64,000 nt of DNA, from positions 3,964,001 to 4,028,000 of the forward strand of contig NZ_CP050296.1 in the NCBI RefSeq assembly GCF_014189455.1, read 5' to 3'. A program made the translations under genes and the position numbers. Numbering within the stretch: position 1 is the stretch's first letter; each line of letters begins with the position of its first letter. The stretch is from Mesorhizobium huakuii (GTDB lineage Bacteria; Pseudomonadota; Alphaproteobacteria; Rhizobiales; Rhizobiaceae). Shown here in pieces: positions 47,126-58,092 of this stretch. Below the pieces are notes generated by a model. The model did no database searches and had not been told where the DNA came from. It was given only the letters and a program-made list of their open reading frames with translations.

Positions 47126-48651
47126 GCCGCGATCCCCGCTGCCGTCCGGACCAGCGTCTCGGCGTCCAGTCCCTTGTTGTCATAAACCGCCGCGACAAGG
47201 CCCTCGCGCATGACGACGACGCGGTCGGACATGCCGAGAATTTCGGGCAATTCCGATGACACCATGATCACCGACAGTCCCTGCGCCACGAGCTCGGCCA
47301 TGAAGCCGTGCACAGCCGCCTTGGAGCCGATATCGATGCCCTTGGTCGGTTCGTCCAGGATGATCACCTTGGGCGCGGTCGCCAGCCATTTGGCGATGAC
47401 GATCTTCTGCTGGTTGCCGCCCGACAACGTGCCGACATCCTGGCTGAGCGACGAGGCCCTCAGATCAAGCCGCTCGGTGTAGGAGCGGGCAAGCGAAAAC
47501 TCTTCCGCCAGCCGCAGCAGGCCTGACTTGGATGTGCGCTTGAGTGACGGCAGCGAGACGTTCTGGAATATCGGCAGGCCGATCACCACGCCCTGCTTGC
47601 CGCGCTCTTCCGGCACATAGACGATGCCGGCTTCGATCGAATCCGCCGCCGATTTGGGCGCGATCACCTTGCCGTCCAGCGTGATCGTACCACCCGATGT
47701 GCGGGTGATGCCTGATATCGCCTGCATCACCTCGCTGCGTCCTGCGCCGACGAGACCATAGAAGCCGAGGATTTCGCCCTTGTGCAGCTCGAAGCCGATA
47801 TCCCTGAACTCGGTCGGGTGCGACAGGCCGGCGACGGACAGCACCGGCGCGCCGATCTCGGCCTTGCGCTGCGGAAAGATGTGGTCGACCGCGCGGCCAA
47901 CCATCATGCGCACGATCTGGCTCTGGCCGGCATCCCTGATCAGCCCTTCGCCGACCATCTCGCCATCGCGGAATACGGTGTAGCGGTCGGCGATCCGATA
48001 AATCTCGTCGAACTTGTGGCTGATGAACAGGATCGCCTTGCCCTCGCTCTTGAGGAATTCGATGAGCAGGAAAAGCTCCTCGATCTCCTTCATCGACAGC
48101 GCCGCCGTCGGCTCGTCCATGATGACGATCTGCGCGTCGATCGACATGGCGCGGGCAACCGCGACCAGATGCTTGTTGGCGATGCCGAGGTCCTTCAGCC
48201 GCGCATCGGCGTCGATATGGCCGGCATGCATGGTGTCGAGCACTTCGCGCGCATTTTTGCGCATCATACGCCAGTCGATGGTGCCGAAGCGCGAGCGGGG
48301 CGCATGGCCGAGAAAGATGTTTTCGGCGACCGAAAGATCGTCGAACAGCACGGTTTCCTGATGGATGGCGGTGACGCCATGGCCGAAGGCGGCGTGCGCG
48401 CTTGGCAGGGTGACGGCCTGGCCGTCGATGCTGATCGTGCCGGCATCTGGCTGGTAGATACCGGTCATGATCTTGACCAGCGTCGACTTGCCGGCGCCGT
48501 TCTCGCCGATCAGTGCTGTTACCTGGCCGGGATAGAGCGACAGGCTGACATCGTGCAGCGCCCGCACGCCGGGAAAGCTCTTTGAGATGCCGGACAGTGT
48601 CAGGCGTGGCGCCGCTTCACCCCTCCCCCTTGTGGGGAGGGTCGCGAACAA
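47122..48651 (-). CDS. rhaT: Rhamnose ABC transporter ATP-binding protein RhaT
   Basis: This is a tandem ATPase of about 509 residues. Domain 1 has Walker [32 protein letters not shown] and IVIMDEPTAALS. Domain 2 has the degenerate [24 protein letters not shown] and VIILDEPTKGID. The first homologous residues are LTLSGISKSFPGVRALHDV. The start TTG 48651 lies inside a palindromic repeat, whose sequence would encode the first dozen residues (MFATLPTRGRGEAAP), and no better in-frame start is evident. The start is therefore uncertain. Confidence 0.9.
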   Translation of the reverse strand: MFATLPTRGRGEAAPRLTLSGISKSFPGVRALHDVSLSLYPGQVTALIGENGAGKSTLVKIMTGIYQPDAGTISIDGQAVTLPSAHAAFGHGVTAIHQETVLFDDLSVAENIFLGHAPRSRFGTIDWRMMRKNAREVLDTMHAGHIDADARLKDLGIANKHLVAVARAMSIDAQIVIMDEPTAALSMKEIEELFLLIEFLKSEGKAILFISHKFDEIYRIADRYTVFRDGEMVGEGLIRDAGQSQIVRMMVGRAVDHIFPQRKAEIGAPVLSVAGLSHPTEFRDIGFELHKGEILGFYGLVGAGRSEVMQAISGITRTSGGTITLDGKVIAPKSAADSIEAGIVYVPEERGKQGVVIGLPIFQNVSLPSLKRTSKSGLLRLAEEFSLARSYTERLDLRASSLSQDVGTLSGGNQQKIVIAKWLATAPKVIILDEPTKGIDIGSKAAVHGFMAELVAQGLSVIMVSSELPEILGMSDRVVVMREGLVAAVYDNKGLDAETLVRTAAGIAA

Positions 48652-48790
48652 CGTGAGCAGGGTGGGGGGTTGTCTAGCATATCAAGGTCCTGGTGCGTGG
48701 AGATGTCGCCACCCCCGCCCCGTCTCGCCGGTTTTGCTTCGCAAGACCGCCTCGCCGACCCCTCCCCACAAGGGGGAGGGTGCAAGTGCT
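48612..48790. repeat. Palindromic repeat pair between rhaS and rhaT
   Basis: CCCCTCCCCCTTGTGGGGAGGG (arm at about 48620-48641) has its inverted counterpart CCCTCCCCACAAGGGGGAGGG near 48760-48781. Between them are other short inverted segments such as TTTTGCTTCGCAAGACC. The transcribed RNA would form a large stem that could set the rhaS/rhaT expression ratio. The 145-bp gap holds no gene. Confidence 0.65.
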
Positions 48791-48795
48791 CCAGA

Positions 48796-49791
48796 TCAAT
48801 AGATCTTGGAGAACTTCTCGATGTTGGTCTTGTCGAACTGGAAGGGCGGAGCCATCGCAGCCGAGTTCGAGTCGTCGAGCGTGACCTTGCCGACGCGGCC
48901 GATCGACAGCGTCGCACCGGGCTTGGCCTCTTCCTTCTTCACCGCCAGATCATGGGCGAGGTAGACGGCGGAGTAGCCGAGGTCGATCGGGTTCCAGAGA
49001 GCCACGGCCTGTGAAGCACCGTTGTCGATGAACTTTTTGAACTCGGACGGCAGCGCGAGACCCGTGACGTTGACCTTGCCGATCAGGTTCTCGTCGGTGA
49101 CGACCTGGGCGGCGGCAACGACGCCGACGGTGGTCGGCGCGATGATCGCCTTGAGGTTCGGGTACGACTTCAGCAGGCCCTTGGCTTCGTCGGTGCTCTT
49201 GGCCGAGTCGTCGTCGCCATAGACGGTGGCGACGAGTTTGATCTTCGGAAACTTCTCCGGCAGGATTTTCTTGGCCGCGTCGATCCAGGCGTTCTGGTTG
49301 GTCGCGGTCGAGGAGGCCGACAGGATGGCGACGTCGCCGCCCTCCGGCAGGTAGTCGGCGGCGAGCTTGATGATGGTCTCGCCGATTAGGCCGGTGTCGG
49401 ACGGGTTGAGGTGAAGCTGACGGCCTTCCTTGGCGACGCCCGAATCCCAGGAGATGACGGTGATGCCGCGCTCCATGGCCTTCTTCAGCACTGGCACAAG
49501 TGCGTCGGCGTCATTGGCCGAAATCGCGATGGCGTTGACCTTCTGGGCGATCAGCGAGTTGACCACTTCGATCTGCGCTTCGGCGGTCGCCTTGGTCGGG
49601 CCGGTGTAGATGATATCAACATCGCCGAGTTCCTTGGCCGCCTCTTCGGCGCCCTTGTTGGCGGCGTCGAAGAAGCCGTTGCCGAGCGACTTCACCACCA
49701 GCGCGATCTTGACGTTTTCCGCATAGGCGGCATTCACGAACATGGCGGCTGAAAAGGCCGCCGTAACCATCAATTTCTTCAAGAAGCTCAT
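48796..49791 (-). CDS. rhaS: Rhamnose-binding periplasmic protein RhaS
   Basis: This 331-residue sugar-binding protein of the ribose-type family has signal peptide MSFLKKLMVTAAFSAAMFVNAAYA, mature start ENVKIALVVKSLGNGFFDAANKGAEEAA, the ligand-site segment AIAISANDADALVPVLKKAMERGITVISWDSG, and the C-terminal SQAVALWNPIDLGYSAVY. It binds L-rhamnose for RhaPQT, as in R. leguminosarum rhaS. It is first in the operon after rhaR on the same strand. Confidence 0.93.
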   Translation of the reverse strand: MSFLKKLMVTAAFSAAMFVNAAYAENVKIALVVKSLGNGFFDAANKGAEEAAKELGDVDIIYTGPTKATAEAQIEVVNSLIAQKVNAIAISANDADALVPVLKKAMERGITVISWDSGVAKEGRQLHLNPSDTGLIGETIIKLAADYLPEGGDVAILSASSTATNQNAWIDAAKKILPEKFPKIKLVATVYGDDDSAKSTDEAKGLLKSYPNLKAIIAPTTVGVVAAAQVVTDENLIGKVNVTGLALPSEFKKFIDNGASQAVALWNPIDLGYSAVYLAHDLAVKKEEAKPGATLSIGRVGKVTLDDSNSAAMAPPFQFDKTNIEKFSKIY

Positions 49792-49846
49792 CGAATATCC
49801 TCCCTTGAGCGTTGCATTCCATCACCGCTGCGGGCGTGAGGGTGTC

Positions 49847-50650
49847 TCAGGCCTGCAGTGAAGATTCTTCCTTTGCCGTCTTGCGGGCGACGATCAGCGT
49901 TACGCCCGCGGTCTCCAACATCTTGGCTTCGCGATCCTCGATGCCGTCATCGGTGATGACGGTGGCGATGCGCGACAGGCCGCACAGGATCAGGCTGGAG
50001 CGCTTGCGGAATTTCGAGGAGTCGACCAGCACCACCAGCTCGTCGGCCTGGTCGATCAATTTCTGCTCGGCCTGGATCAGCAGCGGGTCGCCTTCCATCA
50101 GGCCGAGCGGCCCCAGCCCTTGAGCGCCCATGAACATGCGGCGCGCATAAAAATTGCGCGTCACATCATTGTCGAAGGGCGACAGGATGATGTTCTGCTC
50201 GCGATAGATGGTGCCGCCCGACAGCATCACCGTGTTCTTGGAGTGCTTGAGCAGATGCTCGGCGATCGGGAATGAATTGGTGAAGATCGGCATGCGGCGG
50301 CCGGTCAGGAAATGCACCATCTGGAAGGTGGTGGTGCCGCCATTGATGATGATCGGTTCGCCATCCCCGCACAATTCGACCGCTTCTCGCGCAATCGCCC
50401 GCTTCTGCGAAGCGTTGATCGTTTCGTTGACGGAAAACGGCCGGCCGGCCAGGCCGATGAACTGCGGCGGCGCGATCGCCTCGGCGCCACCGCGCACCCG
50501 GCGCAGGCGCTTTTGCACATGAAGAGCCGCGATGTCGCGCCGGATCGTCGCCTCGGACGACTCCGTCAGGTCGACCATTTCCTGCACCGTCACCACAGGT
50601 TTTTCCTGGACGGCGGACAGAATGATCCTGTGGCGCTCTTTTTCGTGCAT
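49847..50650 (-). CDS. rhaR: DeoR-family regulator RhaR
   Basis: This 267-residue DeoR-type repressor starts at MHEKERHRIILSAVQEKPVVTVQEM, with GGGAGGA immediately upstream of ATG 50650. The helix-turn-helix is in VTVQEMVDLTESSEATIRRDIAAL, and the sugar-phosphate sensor domain has IINGGTTTFQMVHFL and AEQKLIDQADELVVLVDSSKF. In Rhizobium, RhaR represses the rha genes. Divergent from rhaD, it should act on the intergenic inverted repeat at 50693-50765. Confidence 0.93.
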   Translation of the reverse strand: MHEKERHRIILSAVQEKPVVTVQEMVDLTESSEATIRRDIAALHVQKRLRRVRGGAEAIAPPQFIGLAGRPFSVNETINASQKRAIAREAVELCGDGEPIIINGGTTTFQMVHFLTGRRMPIFTNSFPIAEHLLKHSKNTVMLSGGTIYREQNIILSPFDNDVTRNFYARRMFMGAQGLGPLGLMEGDPLLIQAEQKLIDQADELVVLVDSSKFRKRSSLILCGLSRIATVITDDGIEDREAKMLETAGVTLIVARKTAKEESSLQA

Positions 50651-50692
50651 GGTTCCTCCCTGCCTGGCCATCTAGGCACTCAAAACGAGCAG

Positions 50693-50765
50693 TGTCAATC
50701 ATTTCCGATCATATAATTTCATTGTGCAGTGCAATATGATTGATGTTGATCGTTTGTGATTGACA
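50693..50765. promoter_or_regulatory. Divergent rhaR/rhaD control region with inverted repeats
   Basis: TGTCAATCA at 50693-50701 and its exact complement TGATTGACA at 50757-50765 flank the region, and ATGATTGAT at 50736-50744 is a further half-site copy. The layout suits a DeoR-type repressor binding several half-sites in a divergent promoter. Function inferred. Confidence 0.5.
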
Positions 50766-50834
50766 AGCGGCCGGCTTGCGTAGACATTCCCGGCAAAATG
50801 GACTGCGGTTTTTTGCGTCCCAGGGAGGATACCT

Positions 50835-52937
50835 ATGCTCGACAAGCGCTCCGGCTCGCGCCTTGCCAATCTGTGGGATGATGCGAAAGCCCAGGGGATG
50901 AGCGATCCCGAGCTTCTGGTCTATCGCTCGAACACGCTCGGTTCCGACAAGCGCGTCACCAACTATGGCGGCGGCAACACCTCCTCCAAAATCTGGCAGA
51001 AGGATCCGCTGAGCGGCGAGACCGTCGAAGTGCTGTGGGTCAAGGGCTCCGGCGGCGACAGCGCCTCGATCAAGCTCGACGGCTTCGCCACGCTCTACAT
51101 GGACAAATTGCGGGCGCTGAAGGGCCTTTATCGCGGCGTCGAGCATGAGGACGAGATGGTGGGATATCTGCCCCACTGCACCTTCAACCTCAATCCGCGC
51201 GCGGCGTCGATCGACACGCCGCTGCACGCCTATGTGCCGAAGCCTTTCGTCGACCACATGCATCCCGATGCCATCATCGCGATTGCCGCGGCGAAGGATT
51301 CCAGGGCACTGACCAAGGAAATCTTCGGCGATGCCATCGGCTGGCTGCCATGGAAACGCCCCGGCTTCGAACTTGGCCTGTGGCTGGAGAAATTCTGCCT
51401 CGAACACCCCACCGCCAAGGGGGTCATCCTCGAAAGCCACGGCCTGTTCACCTGGGGCGACACGCCCAAGGAATGCTATGAGACGACAATCTCGGTGATC
51501 AACCAGGCGATCGAGTGGTTCGAGCGCCGCTCCGAGGGCCTTGCCATTTTCAGCGGCGAAGTGGTCAAGTCGCTCGATGCCACTGAACGCCGCGCCATCG
51601 CGGCGAAACTGATGCCGAAAATCCGCGGCTTGATCTCGGAAAAGAGCCACAAGCTCGGCCATTTCGACGATTCCGCCGCCGTGCTCGAATTCGTCAACTC
51701 TAGGGATCTGCGCCCGCTGGCGGCACTCGGCACCTCATGCCCGGACCATTTCCTGCGCACCAAGATCCGCCCGCTGGTCATCGAGTTCGATCCGGCAAAG
51801 CCTGATGTCGAGGCGGTGATCGCGCGCCTCGCCGACGACATCGCCGAATACCGCGTCGGCTACCAGGCCTATTACGACAGCTGCAAACATCCGGACTCGC
51901 CCGCCATTCGGGACCCCAACGCCGTGGTCTATCTGATGCCCGGCGTCGGCATGTTCACCTTCGCCGGCGACAAGGCGACGGCGCGCATCTCCGGCGAATT
52001 CTACGTCAACGCCATCAACGTCATGCGCGGCGCCTCGACCGTCTCGTCCTATGTCGGCCTGCCGGCCCAGGAAGCCTTCGACATCGAATACTGGCTGCTC
52101 GAGGATCTCAAATTGCAGCGCATGCCGAAGCCGAAGTCGCTCGCCGGCCAGATCGCGCTGGTCACCGGTGGCGCCGGCGGCATCGGCCGCGCGACCGCCA
52201 ATCGCTTGCTGCGCGAAGGCGCCTGCGTGGTGCTGGCCGATATCGATGAGGCTGCACTTGCCAGCGCCAATGAGGAACTGGCCAAGGCCTATGGCAAGGA
52301 TTTTGTCCGCCCCGTGGTCATCAACGTCACCTCGGAAGACCAGGTTGTTGCCGGCTTTGCCGAGACGGCGGTCGAGTTCGGTGGCATCGACATTCTGGTC
52401 TCCAACGCAGGTCTCGCCTCCTCGGCGCCAATCGAGGAGACGACGCTGGCGCTGTGGAACAAGAACATGGACATCCTGTCCACGGGCTATTTCCTGGTCT
52501 CGCGGGAAGCGTTCCGGCTGTTCAGGGTTCAAAAAATCGGTGGCAATGTCGTCTTCGTCGCCTCCAAGAACGGTCTTGCCGCATCACCCAACGCCGCCGC
52601 CTATTGCACCGCCAAGGCCGCCGAAATCCATCTCGCGCGCTGCCTGGCACTGGAAGGCGCGGAAGCGCAGATCAGGGTCAATGTCGTCAACCCGGACGCG
52701 GTGCTGCGCGGCTCGAAGATCTGGACCGGCGAATGGAAGGAACAGCGCGCCGCCGCCTACAAGATGTCCACCGACGACCTCGAAGAGCACTACCGGTCGC
52801 GCTCGATGCTGAAACGCTCGGTGTTTCCGGAGGACATCGCCGAAGCGATCTATTTCTTCGCCTCCGACATGTCGGCCAAGTCGACCGGCAACATCATCAA
52901 CGTCGACGCCGGCAACGCGCAAAGCTTTACGCGCTAG
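50835..52937 (+). CDS. rhaD: Bifunctional rhamnulose-1-phosphate aldolase/alcohol dehydrogenase RhaD
   Basis: This 700-residue two-domain enzyme has an N-terminal class II aldolase/adducin domain, residues about 1-420: TNYGGGNTSSKIWQKDPLSGETVEVLWVKGSGGDS near residue 37, then HPDAIIAIAAAKDSRAL and ILESHGLFTWGDT. The C-terminal short-chain dehydrogenase domain starts near 430 with GQIALVTGGAGGIGRATANRLL, ILVSNAGLASSAPIEE and AAYCTAKAAEIHLARCLALEGA (Tyr-x-x-x-Lys). It splits rhamnulose-1-phosphate to dihydroxyacetone phosphate and lactaldehyde and oxidises or reduces lactaldehyde. The first gene of the plus-strand rhaDI unit; GGGAGGA precedes the ATG. Confidence 0.94.
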   Translation: MLDKRSGSRLANLWDDAKAQGMSDPELLVYRSNTLGSDKRVTNYGGGNTSSKIWQKDPLSGETVEVLWVKGSGGDSASIKLDGFATLYMDKLRALKGLYRGVEHEDEMVGYLPHCTFNLNPRAASIDTPLHAYVPKPFVDHMHPDAIIAIAAAKDSRALTKEIFGDAIGWLPWKRPGFELGLWLEKFCLEHPTAKGVILESHGLFTWGDTPKECYETTISVINQAIEWFERRSEGLAIFSGEVVKSLDATERRAIAAKLMPKIRGLISEKSHKLGHFDDSAAVLEFVNSRDLRPLAALGTSCPDHFLRTKIRPLVIEFDPAKPDVEAVIARLADDIAEYRVGYQAYYDSCKHPDSPAIRDPNAVVYLMPGVGMFTFAGDKATARISGEFYVNAINVMRGASTVSSYVGLPAQEAFDIEYWLLEDLKLQRMPKPKSLAGQIALVTGGAGGIGRATANRLLREGACVVLADIDEAALASANEELAKAYGKDFVRPVVINVTSEDQVVAGFAETAVEFGGIDILVSNAGLASSAPIEETTLALWNKNMDILSTGYFLVSREAFRLFRVQKIGGNVVFVASKNGLAASPNAAAYCTAKAAEIHLARCLALEGAEAQIRVNVVNPDAVLRGSKIWTGEWKEQRAAAYKMSTDDLEEHYRSRSMLKRSVFPEDIAEAIYFFASDMSAKSTGNIINVDAGNAQSFTR

Positions 52938-52943
52938 GCCTTC

Positions 52944-52998
52944 TTCCTTCTCCCCGTTTCACGGGGAGAAGGTGGCCCGAAGGGCCGGATGAGGGGCA
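52944..52998. repeat. Palindromic repeat inside the rhaD-rhaI operon
   Basis: CTTCTCCCCGTTTCACGGGGAGAAG is a 9-bp stem, followed by GGTGGCCCGAAGGGCC and GGATGAGGGGC. This matches the order of repeats at 2971 and 54339. It sits directly between rhaD and rhaI and could affect mRNA processing. Confidence 0.75.
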
Positions 52999-53032
52999 GC
53001 GCTCATGGAACGCATTTGGGAGGAATAGCAGT

Positions 53033-54325
53033 TTGTCCGAAACCATCATCTCGGCCGACCTCGTCGCCAGCCACAACACCGCGCGTAAGCCCGACCTCGA
53101 GCGCGACTACGCCTCGCTCGGCGAGCGCCTCGACCGTCGCGGCATCGCCATCGACGCCATCCGCGACAAGGTCGAAAAATTCGCCGTTGCCATCCCCTCC
53201 TGGGGCGTCGGCACAGGCGGCACCCGCTTTGCCCGCTTTCCCGGCGCCGGCGAACCGCGCGACATCTTTGACAAGATCGAGGATTGCGCCGTCATCAGCC
53301 AGTTGACGCAGGCGACGCCGACCGTTTCCTTGCACATTCCATGGGACAAGGCCGATCCGAATCGGCTGAAACAGGCCGCCTCGCGCTTCGGCCTCGGCTT
53401 CGATGCCATGAACTCCAACACCTTTTCCGACGCGAAGGACCACACGCTCTCCTACAAATTCGGCTCGCTGTCGCACGCCGATGCCGGCACCCGCCGGCAG
53501 GCGGTCGAGCACAATCTCGAATGCATCGAGATCGGCAAGACGCTCGGCTCCAAGGCGCTGACGGTGTGGATCGGCGACGGCTCGAATTTTCCCGGCCAGG
53601 TCAATTTCGCCAAGGCGTTCGAGCGCTATCTCGACGCCATGAAAGAGGTTTATGCAGGGCTGCCCGCAGACTGGAAGCTGTTCACCGAACACAAGATGTA
53701 CGAGCCGGCCTTCTACTCCACCGTCGTGCAGGACTGGGGCACCAACTACCTCATATCAAAGGAATTGGGCGACAAGGCCTTTTGCCTGGTCGACCTCGGC
53801 CACCATGCGCCCAACGTCAACATCGAGATGATCGTGTCGCGGCTGATCCAGTTCAAGAAACTCGGCGGCTTCCACTTCAACGATTCGAAATATGGCGACG
53901 ATGATCTCGACGCCGGTTCGATCGATCCCTACCGGCTGTTCCTGGTCTTCAACGAACTGGTCGATGCCGAACTGTCCGGCGCCGAAGGTTTCGATCCCGC
54001 CCACATGCTCGACCAGAGCCACAACGTCACCGACCCGATCGAAAGCCTGATGTTGTCGGCGGTCGAGGTGCAGCGCGCCTATGCACAGGCGCTGCTGGTC
54101 GACCGCAGGGCGCTCGAAGGGTTTCAGGACGGCAATGATGCGCTCATGGCGACGCAGACGCTGAAGGCTGCCTACCGCACTGATGTCGAGCCGATTCTCG
54201 CCATGGCCCGGCTGAAGACCGGCGGCGCCATCGATCCGGTCGCCGCCTACCGCGCAGCGGGCTACCGCGCCAAGGTTGCGGCCGAACGCCCGGCGGTTGC
54301 CGGCGGTTCGGGCGGAATTGTCTAA
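53033..54325 (+). CDS. rhaI: L-rhamnose isomerase RhaI
   Basis: This is a 430-residue isomerase of the xylose-isomerase-like TIM barrel family (Pseudomonas/rhizobial type), converting L-rhamnose to L-rhamnulose. The start is TTG 53033, preceded by GGGAGGA at good spacing, giving MSETIISADLVASHNTARKPD. Metal and substrate segments are WIGDGSNFPGQ, FTEHKMYEPAFYST, LVDLGHHAPNVNIEMIVS and GGFHFNDSKYGDDDLDAGSIDPYRLF. Together with rhaK and rhaD it completes the rhamnose route in the window. Confidence 0.94.
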   Translation: MSETIISADLVASHNTARKPDLERDYASLGERLDRRGIAIDAIRDKVEKFAVAIPSWGVGTGGTRFARFPGAGEPRDIFDKIEDCAVISQLTQATPTVSLHIPWDKADPNRLKQAASRFGLGFDAMNSNTFSDAKDHTLSYKFGSLSHADAGTRRQAVEHNLECIEIGKTLGSKALTVWIGDGSNFPGQVNFAKAFERYLDAMKEVYAGLPADWKLFTEHKMYEPAFYSTVVQDWGTNYLISKELGDKAFCLVDLGHHAPNVNIEMIVSRLIQFKKLGGFHFNDSKYGDDDLDAGSIDPYRLFLVFNELVDAELSGAEGFDPAHMLDQSHNVTDPIESLMLSAVEVQRAYAQALLVDRRALEGFQDGNDALMATQTLKAAYRTDVEPILAMARLKTGGAIDPVAAYRAAGYRAKVAAERPAVAGGSGGIV

Positions 54326-54338
54326 CGCCGAGCCAGCC

Positions 54339-54395
54339 TCCTCATCCGGCCGCTTCGCGGCCACCTTCTCCCCGTTGGGGAGAAGAGGCTGGCGT
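54339..54395. repeat. Palindromic intergenic repeat after rhaI
   Basis: CCTCATCCGGCCGCTTCGCGGCCACCTTCTCCCC and GGGGAGAAG make the same composite of two hairpins as near 52944, in reverse orientation. Confidence 0.7.
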
Positions 54396-54518
54396 CGCCC
54401 CGAATTGCCCTTCGCAATCCGGGTGAGGGGGGGGCTCTTTCTCCCGCTCCTCCAATTGTTAGTGGACTCGATCACTCCAACACGGTCTTCTAGGCGTCCC
54501 CCGCCCGGAGAACCCGCC

Positions 54519-56258
<1,740 letters not shown>

Positions 56259-56310
56259 TTTACCCGGGTGAATTCTTGGCGCGCGCCGGCTCACGGCCGG
56301 GCCGGGGCCG

Positions 56311-56658
56311 TCAGGTAACCAGCGTGATGGTCGATGCGATCAGCATCAGGGCGGCGATGCCGACGAACAGCGCGTAGATACGCGGCCGGTCGAGCAGAAG
56401 CGCGTTTCCGGAGATCCAGGCCGACGTGGCGCCGCCGAGCGCGAAGAGGAACCCGTTGCGATGGCCGAAGGTCATTGACGCGGCCATCAGTCCGCCAATG
56501 ATCAGGGCGCCGAACACGATGATCACGGCAACCGCATACTTCTCGAAATCGTTGCCGCCACCCATGGCTGGCCCGATCGCATTCAGATTCGGCAGGTCGT
56601 CCGGATCGAAGGGGTTCGCCGACCCGTATTCGTCTTGACCGATCGATTCTCGCATCAC
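56311..56658 (-). CDS. Small membrane protein, function unknown
   Basis: This 115-residue protein has three hydrophobic helices (YAVAVIIVFGALIIGGLMA, GFLFALGGATSAWISGNALL and IYALFVGIAALMLIASTITL) and a hydrophilic N-terminus with DEYGSANPFDPDDLPNLN. No family recognised. It is convergent with ggt. Confidence 0.6.
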   Translation of the reverse strand: MMRESIGQDEYGSANPFDPDDLPNLNAIGPAMGGGNDFEKYAVAVIIVFGALIIGGLMAASMTFGHRNGFLFALGGATSAWISGNALLLDRPRIYALFVGIAALMLIASTITLVT

Positions 56659-57114
56659 TCATTCTCCGCTGACCGGCAACAAACCATCAACACTTGCCGA
56701 GTGCAACCCGATCGCACGCCCCTCTCCGTGTTGGCCGTCATCTTCAGCACGTTCCGGCGGCGCTTGTCACCGCTTTTTCGGGGCACCTGGCTCGAATGCA
56801 ACACGCGCCCGCGCTCGGATGGCACGCCGTGATCTCCTTTCGATATAAGCCCCGTTCGCGGGGAAAAGATGATGCCGCCGATCAATTCGGCGTCGTCATG
56901 CGCCACGCGGCTGCGGCGGGGAGTCGCAGCATCCAGGCATGCGACAGCCAGATTGTTGATGCCCGGCTGCATCTTCAATGTTGACTATGAAAATCATGTT
57001 TTATAGTCAACCGACATGGGCCGCTCGAGGCCGTCGTCCGCTGACAGGCACGCCACATTGGAAACAGACCAGAAAGCCCGGCCCGGAGGGACAGCCAAAC
57101 CCGCGCGCGGCTGC
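56659..57114. other. Intergenic region upstream of the fhu operon
   Basis: No convincing gene is seen; short overlapping frames exist on both strands without motifs. The feature of note is the iron-responsive site at 56982-56996. A CCCCGTTCGCGGGG hairpin lies near 56850. Confidence 0.45.
56980..57011. promoter_or_regulatory. RirA-type iron-responsive operator and inverted repeat
   Basis: TGACTATGAAAATCA (56982-56996) fits the TGA-N9-TCA pattern of the rhizobial IRO box bound by RirA. It lies inside a longer inverted repeat, GTTGACTAT at 56980-56988 and ATAGTCAAC at 57003-57011. It is 104 bp before the siderophore-binding protein start, so iron repression of the operon is likely. Confidence 0.65.
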
Positions 57115-57990
57115 ATGACCCGGCGCGGCGCTTTGGCGCTGTTCGCGTTGCCCTTGGCCGCTTTCATGCCACGGGCGGCCGCGGCGAAGCCATTGCGCAT
57201 CGTTTGCGTGGATGACGGGCTAGCGGAGACCTTGCTGATGCTCGGCGTTACACCAATAGCCGTCGCCGACCATGAAGTCTGGGAGAAGTGGGTGGTCGAG
57301 CCGCCACTGCCGCCTGAAGTTGCAGATATCGGCACGATCCTGGAGCCCAATCTCGAATTCCTGCAGCAGCTTCGCCCCGACATCATCCTTTCCACTCCCT
57401 ATCTCGACGGCATCAAGCCGCTGCTCGAACGCGTCGCGCCGGTGACGACGATCGGCATCTACACGCCGGACGGCCAGCCCTATCGACGCGCCATCGAGGC
57501 GACCCGGCAACTCGCGGCACTGGTCGGCAAGGAAAGCGAAGGAGAAGCGCTGATCGCGGCGACGGAAGCCTGTTTCGCTGATGTCAGGCAGAGGCTGGAG
57601 CTGCTTTCGGCGCGGCCGATCTACGCCGTCAGCTTTCTCGATCCGCGCAATGTGCGCGTCTATGGCGAGAAAAGCCTGTTTCAGGCGGTGTTCGATCGCA
57701 TCGGCATCCGCAACGCCTGGACTGGCGAGACAAATTACTGGGGATTTGCCACCGTCGGCATCGACGGCCTGGCGACGTCAAGTGACGCGCGCCTTGCCTA
57801 TCTCGAGCCCCTGCCGGAAGGGGTGGGCGGCACGCTGACCGAAAGCCCGGTCTGGAACGCCATGCCTTTCGTGCGCAACCGCTCGATCATGCGCCTTGCC
57901 CCAGCGCTGATGTTCGGCGCGCTGCCTTCGGCGAGCCGCTTTGCCCGGCTGCTGGCCGCGGCGCTGACGGCGGAGCACGCCGATGGCTGA
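57115..57990 (+). CDS. fhuD: Iron(III)-hydroxamate ABC transporter substrate-binding protein (FhuD-like)
   Basis: This is a 291-residue siderophore-binding protein starting at MTRRGALALFALPLAAFMPRAAAA (Tat-type or Sec signal). Motifs typical of the TroA/FhuD superfamily are RIVCVDDGLAETLLMLGVTPIAVA, QQLRPDIILSTPYLDG and IDGLATSSDARLAYLEP. It overlaps the likely fhuB start (ATGGCTGA). It would deliver ferric hydroxamate siderophore to FhuB. An ATPase (fhuC) gene is not in the window, so it must lie elsewhere or be shared. Confidence 0.85.
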   Translation: MTRRGALALFALPLAAFMPRAAAAKPLRIVCVDDGLAETLLMLGVTPIAVADHEVWEKWVVEPPLPPEVADIGTILEPNLEFLQQLRPDIILSTPYLDGIKPLLERVAPVTTIGIYTPDGQPYRRAIEATRQLAALVGKESEGEALIAATEACFADVRQRLELLSARPIYAVSFLDPRNVRVYGEKSLFQAVFDRIGIRNAWTGETNYWGFATVGIDGLATSSDARLAYLEPLPEGVGGTLTESPVWNAMPFVRNRSIMRLAPALMFGALPSASRFARLLAAALTAEHADG

Positions 57991-58092
57991 GCAGCAAGCA
58001 ATCTTGTCCGGCGACGCCAGCCTCGTCTCCGGTCGTGGTCGACGGCTCGACTATCAGACAGATATCCCGTAGGCGCGATCCTGCTTTGCGTC

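Noticed and set aside
56655..56978. Possible 107-codon gene on the minus strand upstream of fhuD
   Set aside because: No homologous motif, no ribosome site, and an overlapping frame of similar length on the other strand; it is more likely noncoding.
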